DNA from: Hesperophylax magnus | Taxonomy: Eukaryota; Arthropoda; Insecta; Trichoptera; Limnephilidae | NCBI GenBank assembly: GCA_026573805.1 | Contig: JAIUSX010000008.1 | Location: 806,001 to 870,000 of the forward strand | DNA: 64,000 bases | Direction of reading: 5' to 3' | Shown: one piece after another, positions 32,101 to 44,279 of the stretch | Layout of the letters: each line of letters starts with the position of its first letter | Numbering within the stretch: the stretch's first letter is position 1 | Notes under the pieces: generated by a model | Told to the model about the DNA's origin: nothing | The model's input: the letters and a program-made list of their open reading frames with translations, nothing else | The model's database searches: none | Position numbers and translations under genes: made by a program

Positions 32101-32824
32101 GACGTGAAACAACATAGGAATTGACTAGCAATTTAGTCGCCTCTGTTGGCAGGTTTCTCCGCACTGCTTTAATTTGCCTTAATTGAAAGAACCCCGTGCT
32201 TACAGTTATGTTCACCTGAGTTTTAAGGGAAAAATTAGCGTCCAGATTGACACCCAGTAATTTGATGCACGTTTTTGGAGTGATGTCACTTCCGGAAATG
32301 GTTATTGGGGAGTTTTCAATGTTATGCTGACGTCTGCTTGTAGCAGTCCACAGAAACTCAGTCTTTGTGGGATTCAGTTTCAATCTATTTGAGGTCATCC
32401 AGCGAGTAATTGCTTCTATACACTCAGTTATACGAATTTTTAGACTGTTTATTTCTTCTGGTAAGCAGTAAAAATAAACTTGCTGGTCATCAGCGTAGCA
32501 GTGAGATAGAAGGCCGAATGATTCTATTATTTTAGCGACATCATTTGTGAAGAGGATGAAGAGTAGTGGGCCCAGAACGGACCCTTGGGGTACTCCAGAT
32601 GAAAGGATTGCATAATTTGATTGGTTTTTTCCCACTTTTACGGCTTGTAAACGGTTGGCCAGGTACGATGTCAGCCAGGTCTTAACATCACAGTTTAAAC
32701 CAAATGATTCATCTAATCGTTTAATAAGAAAGTCATGGTCAATCGTGTCAAATGCAGCACTCATGTCCAAGACTGAAAGAAGTGCCAGTTTACCCGACTC
32801 AATGGCAGTAGTTATGTCCGACAA
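32054..32824 (-). pseudogene. L2-like reverse transcriptase, C-terminal part after a frameshift
   Basis: The frame encodes MSDITTAIESGKLALL, DMSAAFDTIDHDFL, SGVPQGSVLGPLLFILF, the catalytic CYADDQQV box and KLLGVNLD. These are the palm and thumb of the reverse transcriptase. It follows directly from the upstream frame (FHSTET) after a one-base deletion. It ends early in unrelated residues because of the deletion noted at 32095. Not functional on its own. Confidence 0.8.
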
Positions 32825-34851
32825 AACACGTAGTAACCGGTTTCTGTGGAGTGGAACCGTCTATATGCAGATTGGTATTTAGTTAATAATTCATTTGAAT
32901 TTAAGTGACATATGACCTGTGAAGCAGCGATTTTTTCTAATATTTTTGATATAAAAGGCAGATTTGAAACGGGTCGGTAATTTGAAAGATCTTCAGCGTC
33001 CAGTTGTGGTTTTTTTAATAATGGAGTTACGATAGCTGATTTAAGGGATTTTGGAAAGTCACCCGTGCTAAGTGACTTATTGAAAAGATGAACTAAAAAG
33101 GGAGCAATTTCATTGCAACACTTTTTCAGTAGCCACGTTGGAATAGGGTCGAGCGAACACTGCTTGTTCGGTGAAGTAAGAATTAATTTCCTTACTTCTT
33201 CTAGGGATGTAGGTTTGAAGGCAGAAAGGTTTTCTCTATTGCATTTAGTAAAATACGGTGGTGGAGCGTAGGTTGTTAGGGCTCGTATTGACTCAATTTT
33301 GTCAAGGAAAAACTTGGAGAAGATTTCCGGAGCTATGTCAATTGTATTTGGTGCATGGACATCAGCAATGACTGTCTTAACCGAGTTCCAAAGACTACGT
33401 GGATTTTGACGCTCTGAAGTGATTCTATTTGTCCAATATTCAGACCAATTTGAACGGATTAAGATCATGTACTCTTTTTGAGCCTGTATCCAATCGTTCC
33501 GTGATGTAACCCCCGAGTGTCTGTAGGACCTCTCCAATTTACGCATCAATCTCTTCTGGCTCCGACATTCTTCGTCAAACCAGGCATCAGATTTTCGTAG
33601 ACGCCGAGTTTTTGTAGAAATTGGAGCATATGTATTTAAAAGGGTTGAAAGGGTGGTGTTATAATCTGCTGCTAGTTTGGTTGGCGACTCTGTTTCCCAT
33701 GCGCTATGTGTACACAGCGGAGAAGCTTTTAGTTCTGACAGGAAGTCGTCAAAGTTAAAACCGCGCCATGCTCTTGATGTGATAGTAACGTAAGGAATTT
33801 TCGGTGGGTTAAAATCGATTTCTGCGCGAATAAGTCGATGGTCTGATAGTCCTACATCCACACTATCCGCTACCAGAAACGGAACGCTTGACTTTGAGAT
33901 AAAAATGTCCAAAGTTCCGCCAGCATCGTGAGTTGGGGAATTAACCCATTGACGGCATCCGAAGCAGTCTAATAAATCAGTGAATTTAAGAGTATTTGGT
34001 GATTCTAGACGCTCTAAGTGAATGTTAATGTCACCTGTTATGAAAATATTATCGGAAAGTCCCACAACCCGCTCGAGAAAACACGAAAATTCATTAAAAA
34101 AGTCCAAAGTGATTTGTTTTGAACCAGGCCGGTATAGGGTACATAAAATGAATGATGCTCCTGCAGACGAAACTCGGCATCCCAAGTGCTCAAAGGTTCG
34201 GTATGCACCAATTGACACCCTTGTTAAACGCAAGCCCTGGCGACCTAAAATCACAATACCCCCGTGATTTACGCTAGCGATGTTGTCATCCCGAGAAATT
34301 GTTGCTTTAGGTCGGGCTTCTTCTAGCACGACATAACCTAAAGCTCGGAGTCTCTTTATTGAAAAAGAGTCACTATTTTCGTGCCAAGTCTCAGTTATGG
34401 CCAGGACATGAAGATTCTGTTCGTTGAAAACCTCCCCTACCTCCTCTATCTTGTTATTGAGAGATCTAACATTCCAGGATCCTATACCTAGTTGACGGCT
34501 CTTAAAGTTGGCATGCCGTTGTATACAAGCATTAACTGTGTTATATTCTCTCTCCGGATTCGGGAGAATTTGAGTTGCTACTTTTCCCTGTTCTTCTGTT
34601 AGCGGTGACGTAACTATTTCGATGCTGTGTTCCAGATGTTTTTTCCTACAGCGTCCAGCTCTGCAACCACGAAACCTAATTTTACGGGTAGTTGTTTTAG
34701 TAATAACGCGTCCAAGGTTATACAGCGATATCTTTGCTGCTATTGCAGGGTCCAAATAAACACTATCACTATTAAGTCTGAGTAGTGTGGCCCGGTCATA
34801 TCCGACATTGTTTACAACCATCATAGCCCAAAGGATACCCTCATAAATCAC
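32812..34851 (-). pseudogene. L2-like APE endonuclease and reverse transcriptase N-terminal part
   Basis: The frame has 679 residues. About 115 residues of leader sequence come first, with a basic GCRAGRCRKKH segment. The APE-type endonuclease follows, with GSWNVRSLN (about 124), ITETWH (about 152), GDINIHLER and a LSDHR motif. The reverse transcriptase begins with TPLLKKP, LSNYRPVSNLPF and ends at FHSTET before the frameshift. Apart from that shift the frame is open, so the inactivation is fairly recent. Confidence 0.8.
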
Positions 34852-35000
34852 TTACACGCACTTGAAACTTTTCACTAGTCTATCACCGTGCACATGTGGT
34901 AAGCATTTAAAACCGACGACCGATGCTTTGCCTTTCACTGTGCACTTTTTGGATAACGTGGCAGATTTGAACTAAAAATATGTAAAACTTTATATTAAAA

Positions 35001-35319
35001 CTTGAATTAAGCCCGAAGGGGCTACAGAAAAATTATTTTACTTTTATACACGTAAACTAAAACTTAATGCGGTTATTTTATGCTAAATTTACACCTGGAA
35101 AATTGAGGACTTCCCAGGATTTCAAAAATAAACTCGGAGCGCTTCCAAAAAGCAGCCGGCAGCCCCGAAGAGCGCCGAGTTTGTTAATAGTGATGTTGGT
35201 GATGGTGTAAATAAGTGATGAAGTTGCATGAAAACAAAATTCGGCGCGCGGCCTAGCGTAATGGACGGATCTAAGGTTGACTTTACGCTAGCAGGCCTAG
35301 AAAATCCATAGTTCCGATG
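35001..35319. other. Unassigned, locally GC-rich
   Basis: It may include the 5' UTR of the L2-like element. I recognise nothing else. Confidence 0.3.
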
Positions 35320-35655
35320 GAATTATTTTAATAATTATTTCTGATGAACGTATTAGTAAAATTTCAAATGTTTCCAAGGACATCCCATGGTAAAGAACTA
35401 ATTCGTCGTCTAGAAAAATGAAATCTAGTGTTTACCGGTATTTTACAGTAGAAAAACGATTTATAAAATTGTCAAACGATTTTACGTAAAATATTTTATA
35501 GGTAAGGTCCTGTTTTAATAAATCTTAAATATAATATGTAGGAGAAAACCAAAGATATAATATCTTTGGAGAAAACATTTGAGATTTTAGTAAAACGTTC
35601 ATGAGAAATAAATAAAATGTGAGCGTCAAGCAAACCCCGTTATTATGTCGCCTTA
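35320..35655 (+). repeat. Dispersed repeat D, copy 2
   Basis: Same-orientation match to 18335-18672, diverged by many substitutions and small indels, ending near TGTCGCCTTAA. Confidence 0.65.
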
Positions 35656-35828
35656 AAGACGAATATTATCAAACTCCATTTTGAAGTGAAACTTCTTTAC
35701 GCGCGTTATGCAATTTCGAGGACCGGAGTAAAACCAACTCATGACCGTCATGAAAAACCGTGATCATTTCGCTATAGGAGCCTAGCCAATATTATATACC
35801 TACTTTAGGTCCCTCTCCAAACTCAGCT

Positions 35829-35890
35829 TCGCGGTCTAGAGGCAGAGGGCCCGATTGTCGTCGTGAAGAACCGAGGTTCGATCCCCGCTT
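35829..35890 (+). repeat. tRNA-like SINE head 1
   Basis: A-box-like GCGGTCTAGAGGCAGAG and B-box-like GAGGTTCGATCCCC are about 35 bases apart, followed by a T-rich stretch. Acceptor pairing is absent. It shares the A-box segment with the heads at 36012 and 36607. Confidence 0.55.
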
Positions 35891-36011
35891 TAACTAATTT
35901 TTTTTTTCTTTTTGTGATTTTTTTAATAATATTTTTTTTTAAAGTGATAAAATGCTCTCGTGCTGCGACTTTTAGATATTTTGACTATATTATATTTTGG
36001 TCGAATACGTA

Positions 36012-36076
36012 ATAACCGCGGTCTAGAGGCAGAGCGTTTGACACTCGTTATGCAGGACCCGGGTTCGAATCCCATA
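36012..36076 (+). repeat. tRNA-like SINE head 2
   Basis: GCGGTCTAGAGGCAGAGCG and CCGGGTTCGAATCCCAT are spaced as in a tRNA. It is nearly identical to head 3 at 36607-36668 and stands just left of the 154-bp array. Confidence 0.6.
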
Positions 36077-36100
36077 TTTTTGTAAGTTTTATTTTTTTTT

Positions 36101-36546
36101 TATCAACGATTTGTAATAATGTAGTAAAAAATTAGATTAATTTGTTAATTTAAATTTAATTTACTTTACGGTTTGGTCGAAATATAGCTTACAAATCGAG
36201 CCGGTAGAGTCGCTCGGTATTTTGATTAATTATTTTTATTTTTCAACGATTTGTAATAATGTACTAAAAAATTACATAAATTTGTTAATTTTCTTTTTCT
36301 TTAATTTACGATACCTATATGATATTTTGGTCAAAATCTAGCTTACAAATCGAGCCGGTAGAGTCGCTCGGTATTTTGATTAATTATTTTTTTTTATCAA
36401 CGATTTGTAATAATGTAGTAAAAAATTACATAAATTTGTTAATTTTCCTTTACTTTAATTAACGGTACCTATATGATATTTTGGTCGAAATATAGCTTAC
36501 AAATCGAGCCGGTAGAGTCGCTCGGTATTTTGATTAATTATTTTTA
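36101..36546. repeat. Tandem array, 3 x ~154 bp
   Basis: The word CAACGATTTGTAATAATGTA occurs at 36104, 36244 and 36398. The word ACAAATCGAGCCGGTAGAGT occurs at 36191, 36345 and 36499, exactly 154 bases apart. The first unit is 14 bases shorter in its left half. Each unit also holds CGCTCGGTATTTTGATTAAT. No coding sequence. The array is flanked on both sides by the same tRNA-like head. Confidence 0.9.
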
Positions 36547-36606
36547 TTTTGAATCATTAAATTACTAATCAAGGCCAATAACGCCGCGTCGCGTGAAATA
36601 TCTCTC

Positions 36607-36668
36607 CTCGCGGTCTAGAGGCAGAACGTTCGACACTCGTTATGCAGGACCCGGGTTCAAATCCCATA
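36607..36668 (+). repeat. tRNA-like SINE head 3
   Basis: Nearly identical to head 2, with GGTTCAAATCCC in place of GGTTCGAATCCC. 36669-36984 beyond it shows only T-rich and purine-rich DNA with nothing recognisable. Confidence 0.6.
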
Positions 36669-36984
36669 TTTTTATAACTTTTAATTTTTTTTAATCATAT
36701 GCTACTTATAAATATGTCAATAGACAGAAAAAAAGAGAGAATGAAATGAAAAGAGAGAGAGAAGAATAATAAAAGTTTCACTTCCGTCGTGCGTAGGCTT
36801 GCCACACAATGTATTTTTGATAAACTTGTCGATTTCCACTGCACGCTTAGTACGCAAAAATATATAAATAGTAATTTGGTTTCAACTTAATTACTACAAG
36901 AAATAACTATTTATGTGGTGGGAAATGGTAAAAGTTGCAGTTAATTTCCATTTTCTCAATCAAAGTTATGTTTGAAAGTTAAGA

Positions 36985-37180
36985 AATACACATAAATTAT
37001 TAAAATAACCCAAACCAAATCCTTAAAACCTATTTAGTGTGACCATCATGTGCGAACTGCCCCCGATTGAAATACTTGCAAACATTAGATATTGAAGTTA
37101 AAACCAAGTGTTGTTTTTTTAAAGAGCCTTTGCATATAGCAGAATTTGACAAGTTTACCTATAATTGATTGTAATAATGT
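36985..37180 (+). repeat. Dispersed repeat F, copy 2
   Basis: Matches 23690-23835, with an extra ~50 bp in the middle. Confidence 0.5.
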
Positions 37181-37639
37181 TTTTTTATGGTGTTTAAAAA
37201 ACATTGTAAAGCAGTTGTATTGTAACTTTGCATTGATAAACGGATTGTATGGTACTTATTTCGTATATCTCCCAAGCAATTGAAAAAATATTTTTTTTCC
37301 TCGGACTAAAAAAATTACAAAAAAGAAAAATATTTTTTATCATTCCACGACCTTTCATAATTTACGGTTACACTTATTTTTCATTAGTTAAAACAAATTC
37401 GGATCTCATTATTAATGAGAAGTGTCAAATAAATAACGTCGCGTGACAAAAACAATTGCATAATATTATATTTTAAAAAAAGAATTGGGATTAATAGCAT
37501 AATTAACCGATTACTAAAGAAAGTAAGTACTTTTCACTCGACAAACTAAAAGTGTAACACGAAAAACAACGTACGCGTTGACTGTCATAAAGTGAGATTT
37601 AGTATGAATTCAATACCAGATTGCCTTACATTTTTTAAC
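37181..37639. other. AT-rich DNA, no gene seen
   Basis: A 65-residue frame at 37249-37446 has no recognised motif. Nothing else is visible. Confidence 0.35.
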
Positions 37640-37790
37640 TTTTCAGACTTGAATTAAAACTGGCAGCAATAGAATATATTTGATGATTGATGACACATCT
37701 GCTCTGATGATGGACACTGTACTGTTGTCCAAAACGTTGGATAAAGAAGGTGTTAGCGCAACACGGCCTAAAAACCCAAAAAACAAATAG
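37640..37790 (+). repeat. Penelope-like element end, copy 1, with hammerhead-like core
   Basis: The segment contains CTGATGA at 37704-37710. A five-pair stem II follows (GGACA 37712-37716 with TGTCC 37726-37730), then AAAACGTT. Next comes AGAAGGTGTTAGCGCAACAC and an A-rich end, CAAATAGCAAAAATAT. The 59.5-kb copy shares the same order of words. Penelope-like elements are known to carry hammerhead ribozymes of this minimal type in their terminal repeats. The catalytic G of GAAA is A here, so this copy is probably inactive. Confidence 0.5.
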
Positions 37791-38534
37791 CAAAAATATT
37801 GAAAGGTGGGTCAAATCCCGGCACTCGGAGGAAAGGGAAGGGAAACCCGGAATGAGGCAATCCAAAGTACTCATAAACGGACCAAAGCTTTGACGAACCG
37901 GCCAACTACTCAATATGGACAGAAAGTCACTGAGGGAACTGGTGGGACTACTACGGGACACTGCTCTCTTAAATATTAGTTTATCATTAAAAATAATAAT
38001 ATTTGACAAATCTATATATTTTCACCAATAAATGAAGATATAATATGTCTCGACGCCATCTAGTAGGAGATTTAGAATTATCAATGCCTTTCCCACAAAA
38101 ATAAAGTTGGTTGTTTTCTAACGTATATTGGATTTTTTAATGTAAACCGATTCGTAATAAAAATTTCGGAAAATAGGGATTACACATTAAGCTTTGCCTT
38201 AATTGCGCCAAAACTATTAGGATGTGGTGCTCATCTCAAATCATAATAAACAGCGTCAAATACCACAAAAGCACCAGTTATTTAAAAATCTAAATCTCTA
38301 AAAATCGCTGATAAGCATTACTTTTTAATAAGGTCGTAATCCATTTTAAGTTTACGGTTTTTATATGTTACAAGTTGACGTATACCCGGCGTTTCTCGGG
38401 GACTTATAAATTGTTAGTGGTAAAGTTTTGAGGTTTTTAATTCTAGAGTACTTAAAAACTGAGTGCATTTTTAAGGTGGAAATAATATTGTATTGCAGTT
38501 AGTAATTGTTTCACTTAATCTTTTCATGACTTCT
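37791..38534. other. Unassigned DNA, possible Penelope-like internal sequence at the left
   Basis: 37791-37970 is GC-richer than its surroundings and may be element sequence just inside the terminal repeat. I recognise no protein motif. Confidence 0.3.
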
Positions 38535-38610
38535 TGGGCGTCCTCCCATTTTCAACCATTCACTTACAAGTCATACATTCTTCTTACACCTATTTTTTAG
38601 ATCATAACTT
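38535..38610 (-). repeat. RTE 3'-end shard
   Basis: The phrase TCTTGGGCGTCCTCCC through CAACCATTCAC and TTCTTACACC matches the antisense of the RTE C-terminal coding region at about 41080-41165. A shorter piece recurs at about 38805. Confidence 0.4.
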
Positions 38611-40429
38611 ACTTCTCATTTTACCACAAATAAATATTTGATTCATTTCTTCCTTGGGTATTGCCGACGTTTTCTACCATTAACTTCATGCAGTATAAAG
38701 AAATTCAAATTTTCTATTCACGTTACTACTAAAAAGTACATTATATCGATTTTAATTCAACTACGTATCTCATTCCAGTGCAAAGCGTGATATTAAGTCT
38801 TTTTTAAGCGTCCCCGACTTTAACCATTACACAAACAAGCTTTGTAATTGTTGACACAACTATTAATTTTCCTTTAACATTGTATTTGCATTTTCCCATC
38901 CCATATTTACCTAAAAGTACCTATCATTATTTGACTATACCCAAGTGTTTGTGTTACATTTTACAACAATAAAAGTGAGTGTCAAAGCAGTTTATTGATG
39001 GAGCCTATTTGATGAACATCTATTTGTGATAAGTGCTGTTATTAATATCAACTCAGGGTAAAAGGCCTGTGCAGTGAACATATTCGGTTCCCTCAGTGTG
39101 TTTCGTATCCAACCTGGATGTTATGGAAGCTTGTGCGTAAAAAAAAATCATATCTCCTGTGAGTGAGACCAACCATCCATCATCTTTGAAGAACATCAAA
39201 GGGGTAAGTTGGATTTCTTCCTTACTCCATGCTTACAATCTCCAACCATAGTTGTGTTAACTTCAAAGTTCACAATTAATATTTTACAGTCCATTCTTGA
39301 TTCGCCTATTGCGATCACAGTAATTTTAAGCGAAATCGTATGAATGATATAGGAACGCTTACGGGACAAACAATCATTCATATTTTAATAAATATATTCA
39401 CAGTTCTTATTATTCAAATGTATATATTCACAGATTTAAAAATAAAACAAGTGTTCATGTAATGTTTAAGTTGATACATTATTCTATAAATAAGTTCACC
39501 GTAAACCCTGTTGATGTGGGAAGTTGACTGAAAGACTAGCAACAACAAAGTCGTTCATTACAAAATTTTGTAGCAGCGTAAAACGGTAAGCAAGAAATTT
39601 ATTGGTGTAAACTACATAAAAAAGTTAAAGGATTACCTCGCTAACGTCTTAACTCGCGCCAGTTAAAAGTGAGTAACTGAGCTTTTCAAATAAAAAGGTT
39701 GTACTATCTAATCTGGAGCACTCATGAAAGCCTTAAATCTAAGGCTGCGTGCGAGAACCTTCAAGATTATGGTAAGTTGCTTGAAGGTGTTGGTAAATTA
39801 AGAATGGGTAAAGCTTTTTATACCTGAAATGACTTTATTTAAAGCAAGCCTAATCAATAATCCACGTCTTACGCTTGTATATTAAATTATTATAAAACTA
39901 GCATTAAATGCGGAAAAACAAATCTTTGTGATTTATAACCTAATAAAACTTTAACCATGTCAGTAAATTTCCGTCAACTGTAATAATAAAGTATAATCGC
40001 GATGTTTTATTGCTTTTTATTATGTAATTTAGGTTATAAAGTTAAGTCATATTGATATCTACTATAAAGCGCTTTAGTGAATACATTATCTTAAGACGTT
40101 TTTATGGGATGGTAATATTATACTTTTTTTATTTTCATTTAAGGTGAAATTATGTTTTTACTAGACAAGGTATTTAAACAAAGCCCAACGGATAACCAAT
40201 TATAATAAGCAATAATTATCAGCCGGAAACACAAATATAATTGAAAAATCTTCCGCGAAAAAATCATTGTCTTAAGAAAACATAATTTTACCTTTCGAAA
40301 TTATGATAAGTATTTTACAATACCTTTCCTACAAACATAAAGTTGTTTGTTTTCAGGTGAAAAAAAAACAATAATTGTTGAATGAAATACTAGTATTTAT
40401 TGAAGTGTTTGGCGATTAAAATAAGTCGA
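38611..40429. other. AT-rich DNA, no gene seen
   Basis: No domain, RNA gene or clear element end is recognised. Confidence 0.4.
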
Positions 40430-40500
40430 CGTAGCAAAACGGTTCCTTGCAACTGACCGGCAATCAGAAGGTGCGGGTTTAATTCCCGCGGCCTTTATTT
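40430..40500 (+). repeat. tRNA-like SINE head
   Basis: A-box-like CGTAGCAAAACGG and B-box-like GCGGGTTTAATTCCCGC lie about 40 bases apart. A T-run follows at 40498. The T-arm stem is good but no acceptor stem is visible. Confidence 0.45.
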
Positions 40501-40919
40501 TTTCTCGGAAGATTTTTCATTTTATATTTGTGTTTCAGATAAGTAGTTATTGTTTGTAATAATTTGATAATAATATGAATAACATTCAGCCACAGGTACC
40601 CAGTTCGTTTTAATTCCTGATCCCCTCAATGATCTTGTGACTGCTGTCCCCGATACATATTTGCATTTTAATATGAAGAAGGGAATCTAATAAAAAATAT
40701 ATATTTCAAAAGAAATATAAAAAAGCTGTCATGGGACGCCAATCATATTATATGAAAAATTGAAATTAATTTTTATCGAAGAACTTGAAAATAAAAGTTA
40801 GCAAGTCTTTATATTTTGATACTAAAGCAATATTATTATTATTAAAATACATACAAATAAATATATTATAAACTAAAAATTCATCATCATTTATAATAGG
40901 TCTATTGCAAATTTTAGTA
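40501..40919. other. AT-rich DNA, no gene seen
   Basis: Nothing is recognised between the tRNA-like head and the RTE element's 3' end. Confidence 0.4.
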
Positions 40920-43900
40920 AGAACTAACTAACCATCACGCCTTTACCCCGCAGGGGTAGGCAGAGAGGACGGACCGCCAAACAACTCGGTCTTGGCACAC
41001 ATTCCTTGCCTCATTCACATTCATACATCGTCTCATACATACTCTTCTATTGTTCTGTCTCTTGACATGGTATCTGATTCACTTGGTCGTGCCATGTCTT
41101 CCTCGGGCGTCCCCGACTTCTGCAACCATTCACATTTGCATCGTATATTCTCCTTACACTCCTTTCTTCGCTCATTCGCTCTACATGCCCAAACCATCTA
41201 AGCGTCCCTTTCTTGATCTTACTCATTACGCTTACATCTGCCTTGCACTCTTTGCGGAACTCCACATTCCTCACACGATCACACATGGTTTTACCACACA
41301 TACGCCTCAGGGACCTCATTTCAACAGCATTCAATCTACTTTCATCCTTTCTTTGCCAGTTCCATGCCTCACTTCCATACATCAGGGTAGGTACCAGCAC
41401 TCCATTGTGGACTGCTAACTTCGCTTCTTTGGACAATTTTTTGTTAGCGCCAACTGCGTTCAGTCCTCCATTAATGGAGTTACCTGCATTTACTCTTCTT
41501 TCAATATCTCTGTCAGCCTTCCCATCTCTCGTAAACATGCTTCCTAAATACACAAACTCCTCCACCTGCTCCAAGTATTCCTCATTCACAGCTATATTGC
41601 ACACTGTTTTCGTACTCTCTCTTTCAAACACCATTACTTTAGACTTACTTACATTCATCATTAACTCATTCCTCATGCATACTTCGTTCATCCTAGACAC
41701 GAGAGACTGCAGATCATCCATACTATTAGCAATCAGCACCGCATCATCAGCGTACAATAGGCAACATATTTTCAGATTACTCAAATTCGCGCCCAATCCC
41801 ACCTCTTTCAATTCTTGCATACAATTATCCATGTATAGATTGAATAACCACGGTGACATTACGCAGCCTTGTTTAACACCTTTTGTGATATCAAACCACC
41901 CCGTAAAACCACCGTTCACCCTAACACATGCAACGCTTCCCTCATATAGAGACGCAATTGCCTGAGTCAGATTAGCATTCACTCCATACTTGGACAACAC
42001 CTTCCATAGCTTTTTCATGTCGCCTCGGTCGTATGCTTTTTGTAGATCTACAAAGGCACAGAAAAGTTTCTGGTTTTTTGCCAGAAACTTCTCGGTGAGC
42101 ATACGCAATGAGAATATCTGGTCCATGCACCCCCTCCCACTCATAAAGGCACCTTGCACATCCCATATTTTATCCTTTGTTTCCTTCCTTACCCTTTCAA
42201 TCAAAATTCTACCATACAGCTTGCCAACTGAACTTAGCAGGCTAATAGCCCTATGATTCCCACATTCCATACGTGACCCTTTACCTTTGTATAATGGCAT
42301 GATCACTGCCCTTCTCCAATCTAAAAGCCTGTAACCTTCCTTTAAACATTGGTTAAAAAGATTGCACAACCATGTGAGAATTATACGGCTACCTCCTTTA
42401 AAATATTCAGCAGCAATATTGTCGAAACCGACAGCCTTACCATTCTTCATACACTTAATTGATCTTTCTATCTCATCCATGCTAATTTCGGTAACATTCA
42501 GTCCATCATCATTCATATCTGATTCGCCGCTAGAATCACTGTCACTCACTTCGCTTTCAAAGACTTCCTCGAAATACTTCATCCATCTCTCTTTTATTTT
42601 TTCCTCATTCGTCAACATTTTTCCATCTTTCGATTTTATCACTTTCATGCTTCCGGTTTCAGGGCCACACCGGGACCTTTTGACTTCCTTCCAAAACAAC
42701 TTAATGTTTTCTTGGAAATGGTTTGTCATTTTCATTCCTTCTTCCTCTTCCAGGCGTTTCTTTCGTTCTTTCACTCCAACTCTTACTTTTTTCTTACATT
42801 CCTTATATACTTCTTTCGCTCGATCCTTCTCTTCACTGGAAGCACTGCCAGCCGCAATCAGACATAACCATGCTTTCTTCTTCTCTGAGACCAGTGCTTT
42901 AATCTTATCATCCCACCATGCATCACCTTTCTTCCTACCTTGCGTACTTATTCCACAAACCTCTCTAGCAGATTCACAAAGACTCACTTTTAGGTGGTTC
43001 CATGTTTCGTCTATGCTTAGACCGTCCATTTTCTTCTCATTCAATCTCATCTCTGCACAATTCACATACTTACTTCTCTCACTATCGTTTTGTAGTTTTT
43101 CTATTTTGATTCTTGTTGGAGTTAGCACCGTTTTCACTTTAGAGCGCCAACCGCGAAAGAAGTTTACTCTCGACACCACCAAAAAGTGGTCAGTTTCAAC
43201 CTCTGCCCCTCTGAAAACTCTCGTGTCCTCGGTAACAGCTCTCAACCTAGAGTCAATTACTACAAAATCGATAATTGAACTCTCATTTCCTCTTTCCCAC
43301 GTATATTGGTGGATACCTTTATTATCGAAAAAAGTATATGACACAAACAGGTTCCACTCTAAACATACTTCAAGTATTCTGTTCCCGTTGTCATTCGTTC
43401 TTTTGTCCCCAAACATACCTAAGGCCGATTCAAATCCATCACGTCTAATTCCTACCCACCCATTCAAATCGCCTGCCATTATAATCCTTTCATTAATATT
43501 TTTCAGTCTCATCACATCATTCACACCAGTCCAAAAATCATCTTTCTCTTCGTCACTCTCAGAATTGACAGGGGCATAACAAACAACAAGAAACACCCTT
43601 GTCAAACCGATTTTGAACCTGATCCACATTATTCTCGGACTTACACATTCATACTGTAACATACATTCAATCATTCTGGGAGACAGTAGTGCTGCAACAC
43701 CTTGACACACCCTCTCCGTATCTGGTCTCCCAGACCAAATGACGAGCCTATCATTATGCTGCATTGTACCGCTCCCATTTTTCATACTCTCTGTTACACA
43801 AAGTATGTCCAAACATTTGCTAACCATTGTGTCACACAATTCATTCATCTTTCTTTACATACCTCCTCTAATATTCCACGTACCAATTTGACATTGTTCG
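40920..43900 (-). mobile_element. RTE-type non-LTR retrotransposon, nearly full coding length
   Basis: A single-ORF LINE with APE endonuclease and reverse transcriptase, ending in GTTAGTTAGTT at about 40922, as RTE elements end in short repeats. Two lesions are visible: a TAA stop near the endonuclease N-terminus (43855-43857) and a frameshift close to the C-terminus (about 41045). The same family left fragments at 1178-1706, 3617-3975, 38535 and 46235. Proteins of this kind are often mislabelled 'craniofacial development protein 2-like' in arthropod annotations. Confidence 0.85.
41047..43848 (-). pseudogene. RTE endonuclease-reverse transcriptase
   Basis: The open frame has 933 residues. 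Upstream of its ATG, the same frame holds the endonuclease start GTWNIRGG, cut off by the TAA at 43855-43857. The rest of the endonuclease is present: TES (E20), GDLNGW (D127, N129), SSIIDFVV and TDH (D220, H221). The reverse transcriptase has MPLYKGKG, NHRAISLLSSVGKLYGRIL, FVDLQKAYD (about 599), KQGCVMSPWLFNLY and YADD at 699-702. The C-terminus has VYLGSMF, YGSEAW and RGRPRKTWHDQV. A small frameshift then sends it into a short unrelated tail. The expected ending can be read in another frame down to the TGA at 40935-40937. Confidence 0.85.
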
Positions 43901-44279
43901 AGTTCCTTCCTCCTCTTTGCGCCACCGAGTAAGAATAGAAGCAAATATACCGCACAGAGTTTTGTCGGCAAGAAAGTTGGCCGAATAAAGCGTTGTTCCG
44001 TTCAAGAGCGTCGTTTCGTCTTGCCACACTTGCTACAAAAGAGACGGTTTTAAAAGATGATTCACATTAAATGCAATTACTGAAAATGTATTAGAAATAT
44101 AAGTCATGTTTTAAGATATTTACTGTGATTTAAAATTCAAGAGTGACCTTTTTATAGAAACAACTTCATGTCGTTTACAACACTTTGGTCTGTTCTCTAA
44201 AAGATACTCGCGCCTTATATAAAATTGTGTATTTGAATTATGTAGTTACAAGTTTGGGGATCTGGCGAGAGGCACGAAA
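43901..44279. other. No gene seen; RTE 5' region at the left
   Basis: The first ~100 bases may be RTE leader. The rest is AT-rich with no recognised feature. Confidence 0.35.

Larger units (their letters stand above)
31475..35000 (-). mobile_element. L2-like non-LTR retrotransposon, inactivated
   Basis: On the reverse strand there is a leader, an endonuclease-reverse transcriptase coding region, a 3' UTR, the hairpin at 31498-31549 and an (ATT)n tail at 31475-31497. The coding region is broken by a one-base frameshift near 32830 and by a deletion after residues SRLDY. The 5' end is not visible. The clade call rests on FHSTET, DLSAAFDT-type and GVPQGSVLGPLLF motifs and the microsatellite tail. 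CR1 or a related clade is the alternative. Confidence 0.75.

Noticed and set aside
36101..36546. CRISPR-like array
   Set aside because: The units are contiguous 154-bp repeats with no unique spacers, in eukaryotic DNA.
41050..43579. Long forward-strand frames, up to 405 residues
   Set aside because: They are antisense to the RTE coding region, which has clear motifs on the other strand. Their translations are Ser/Phe/Leu-rich without domains.
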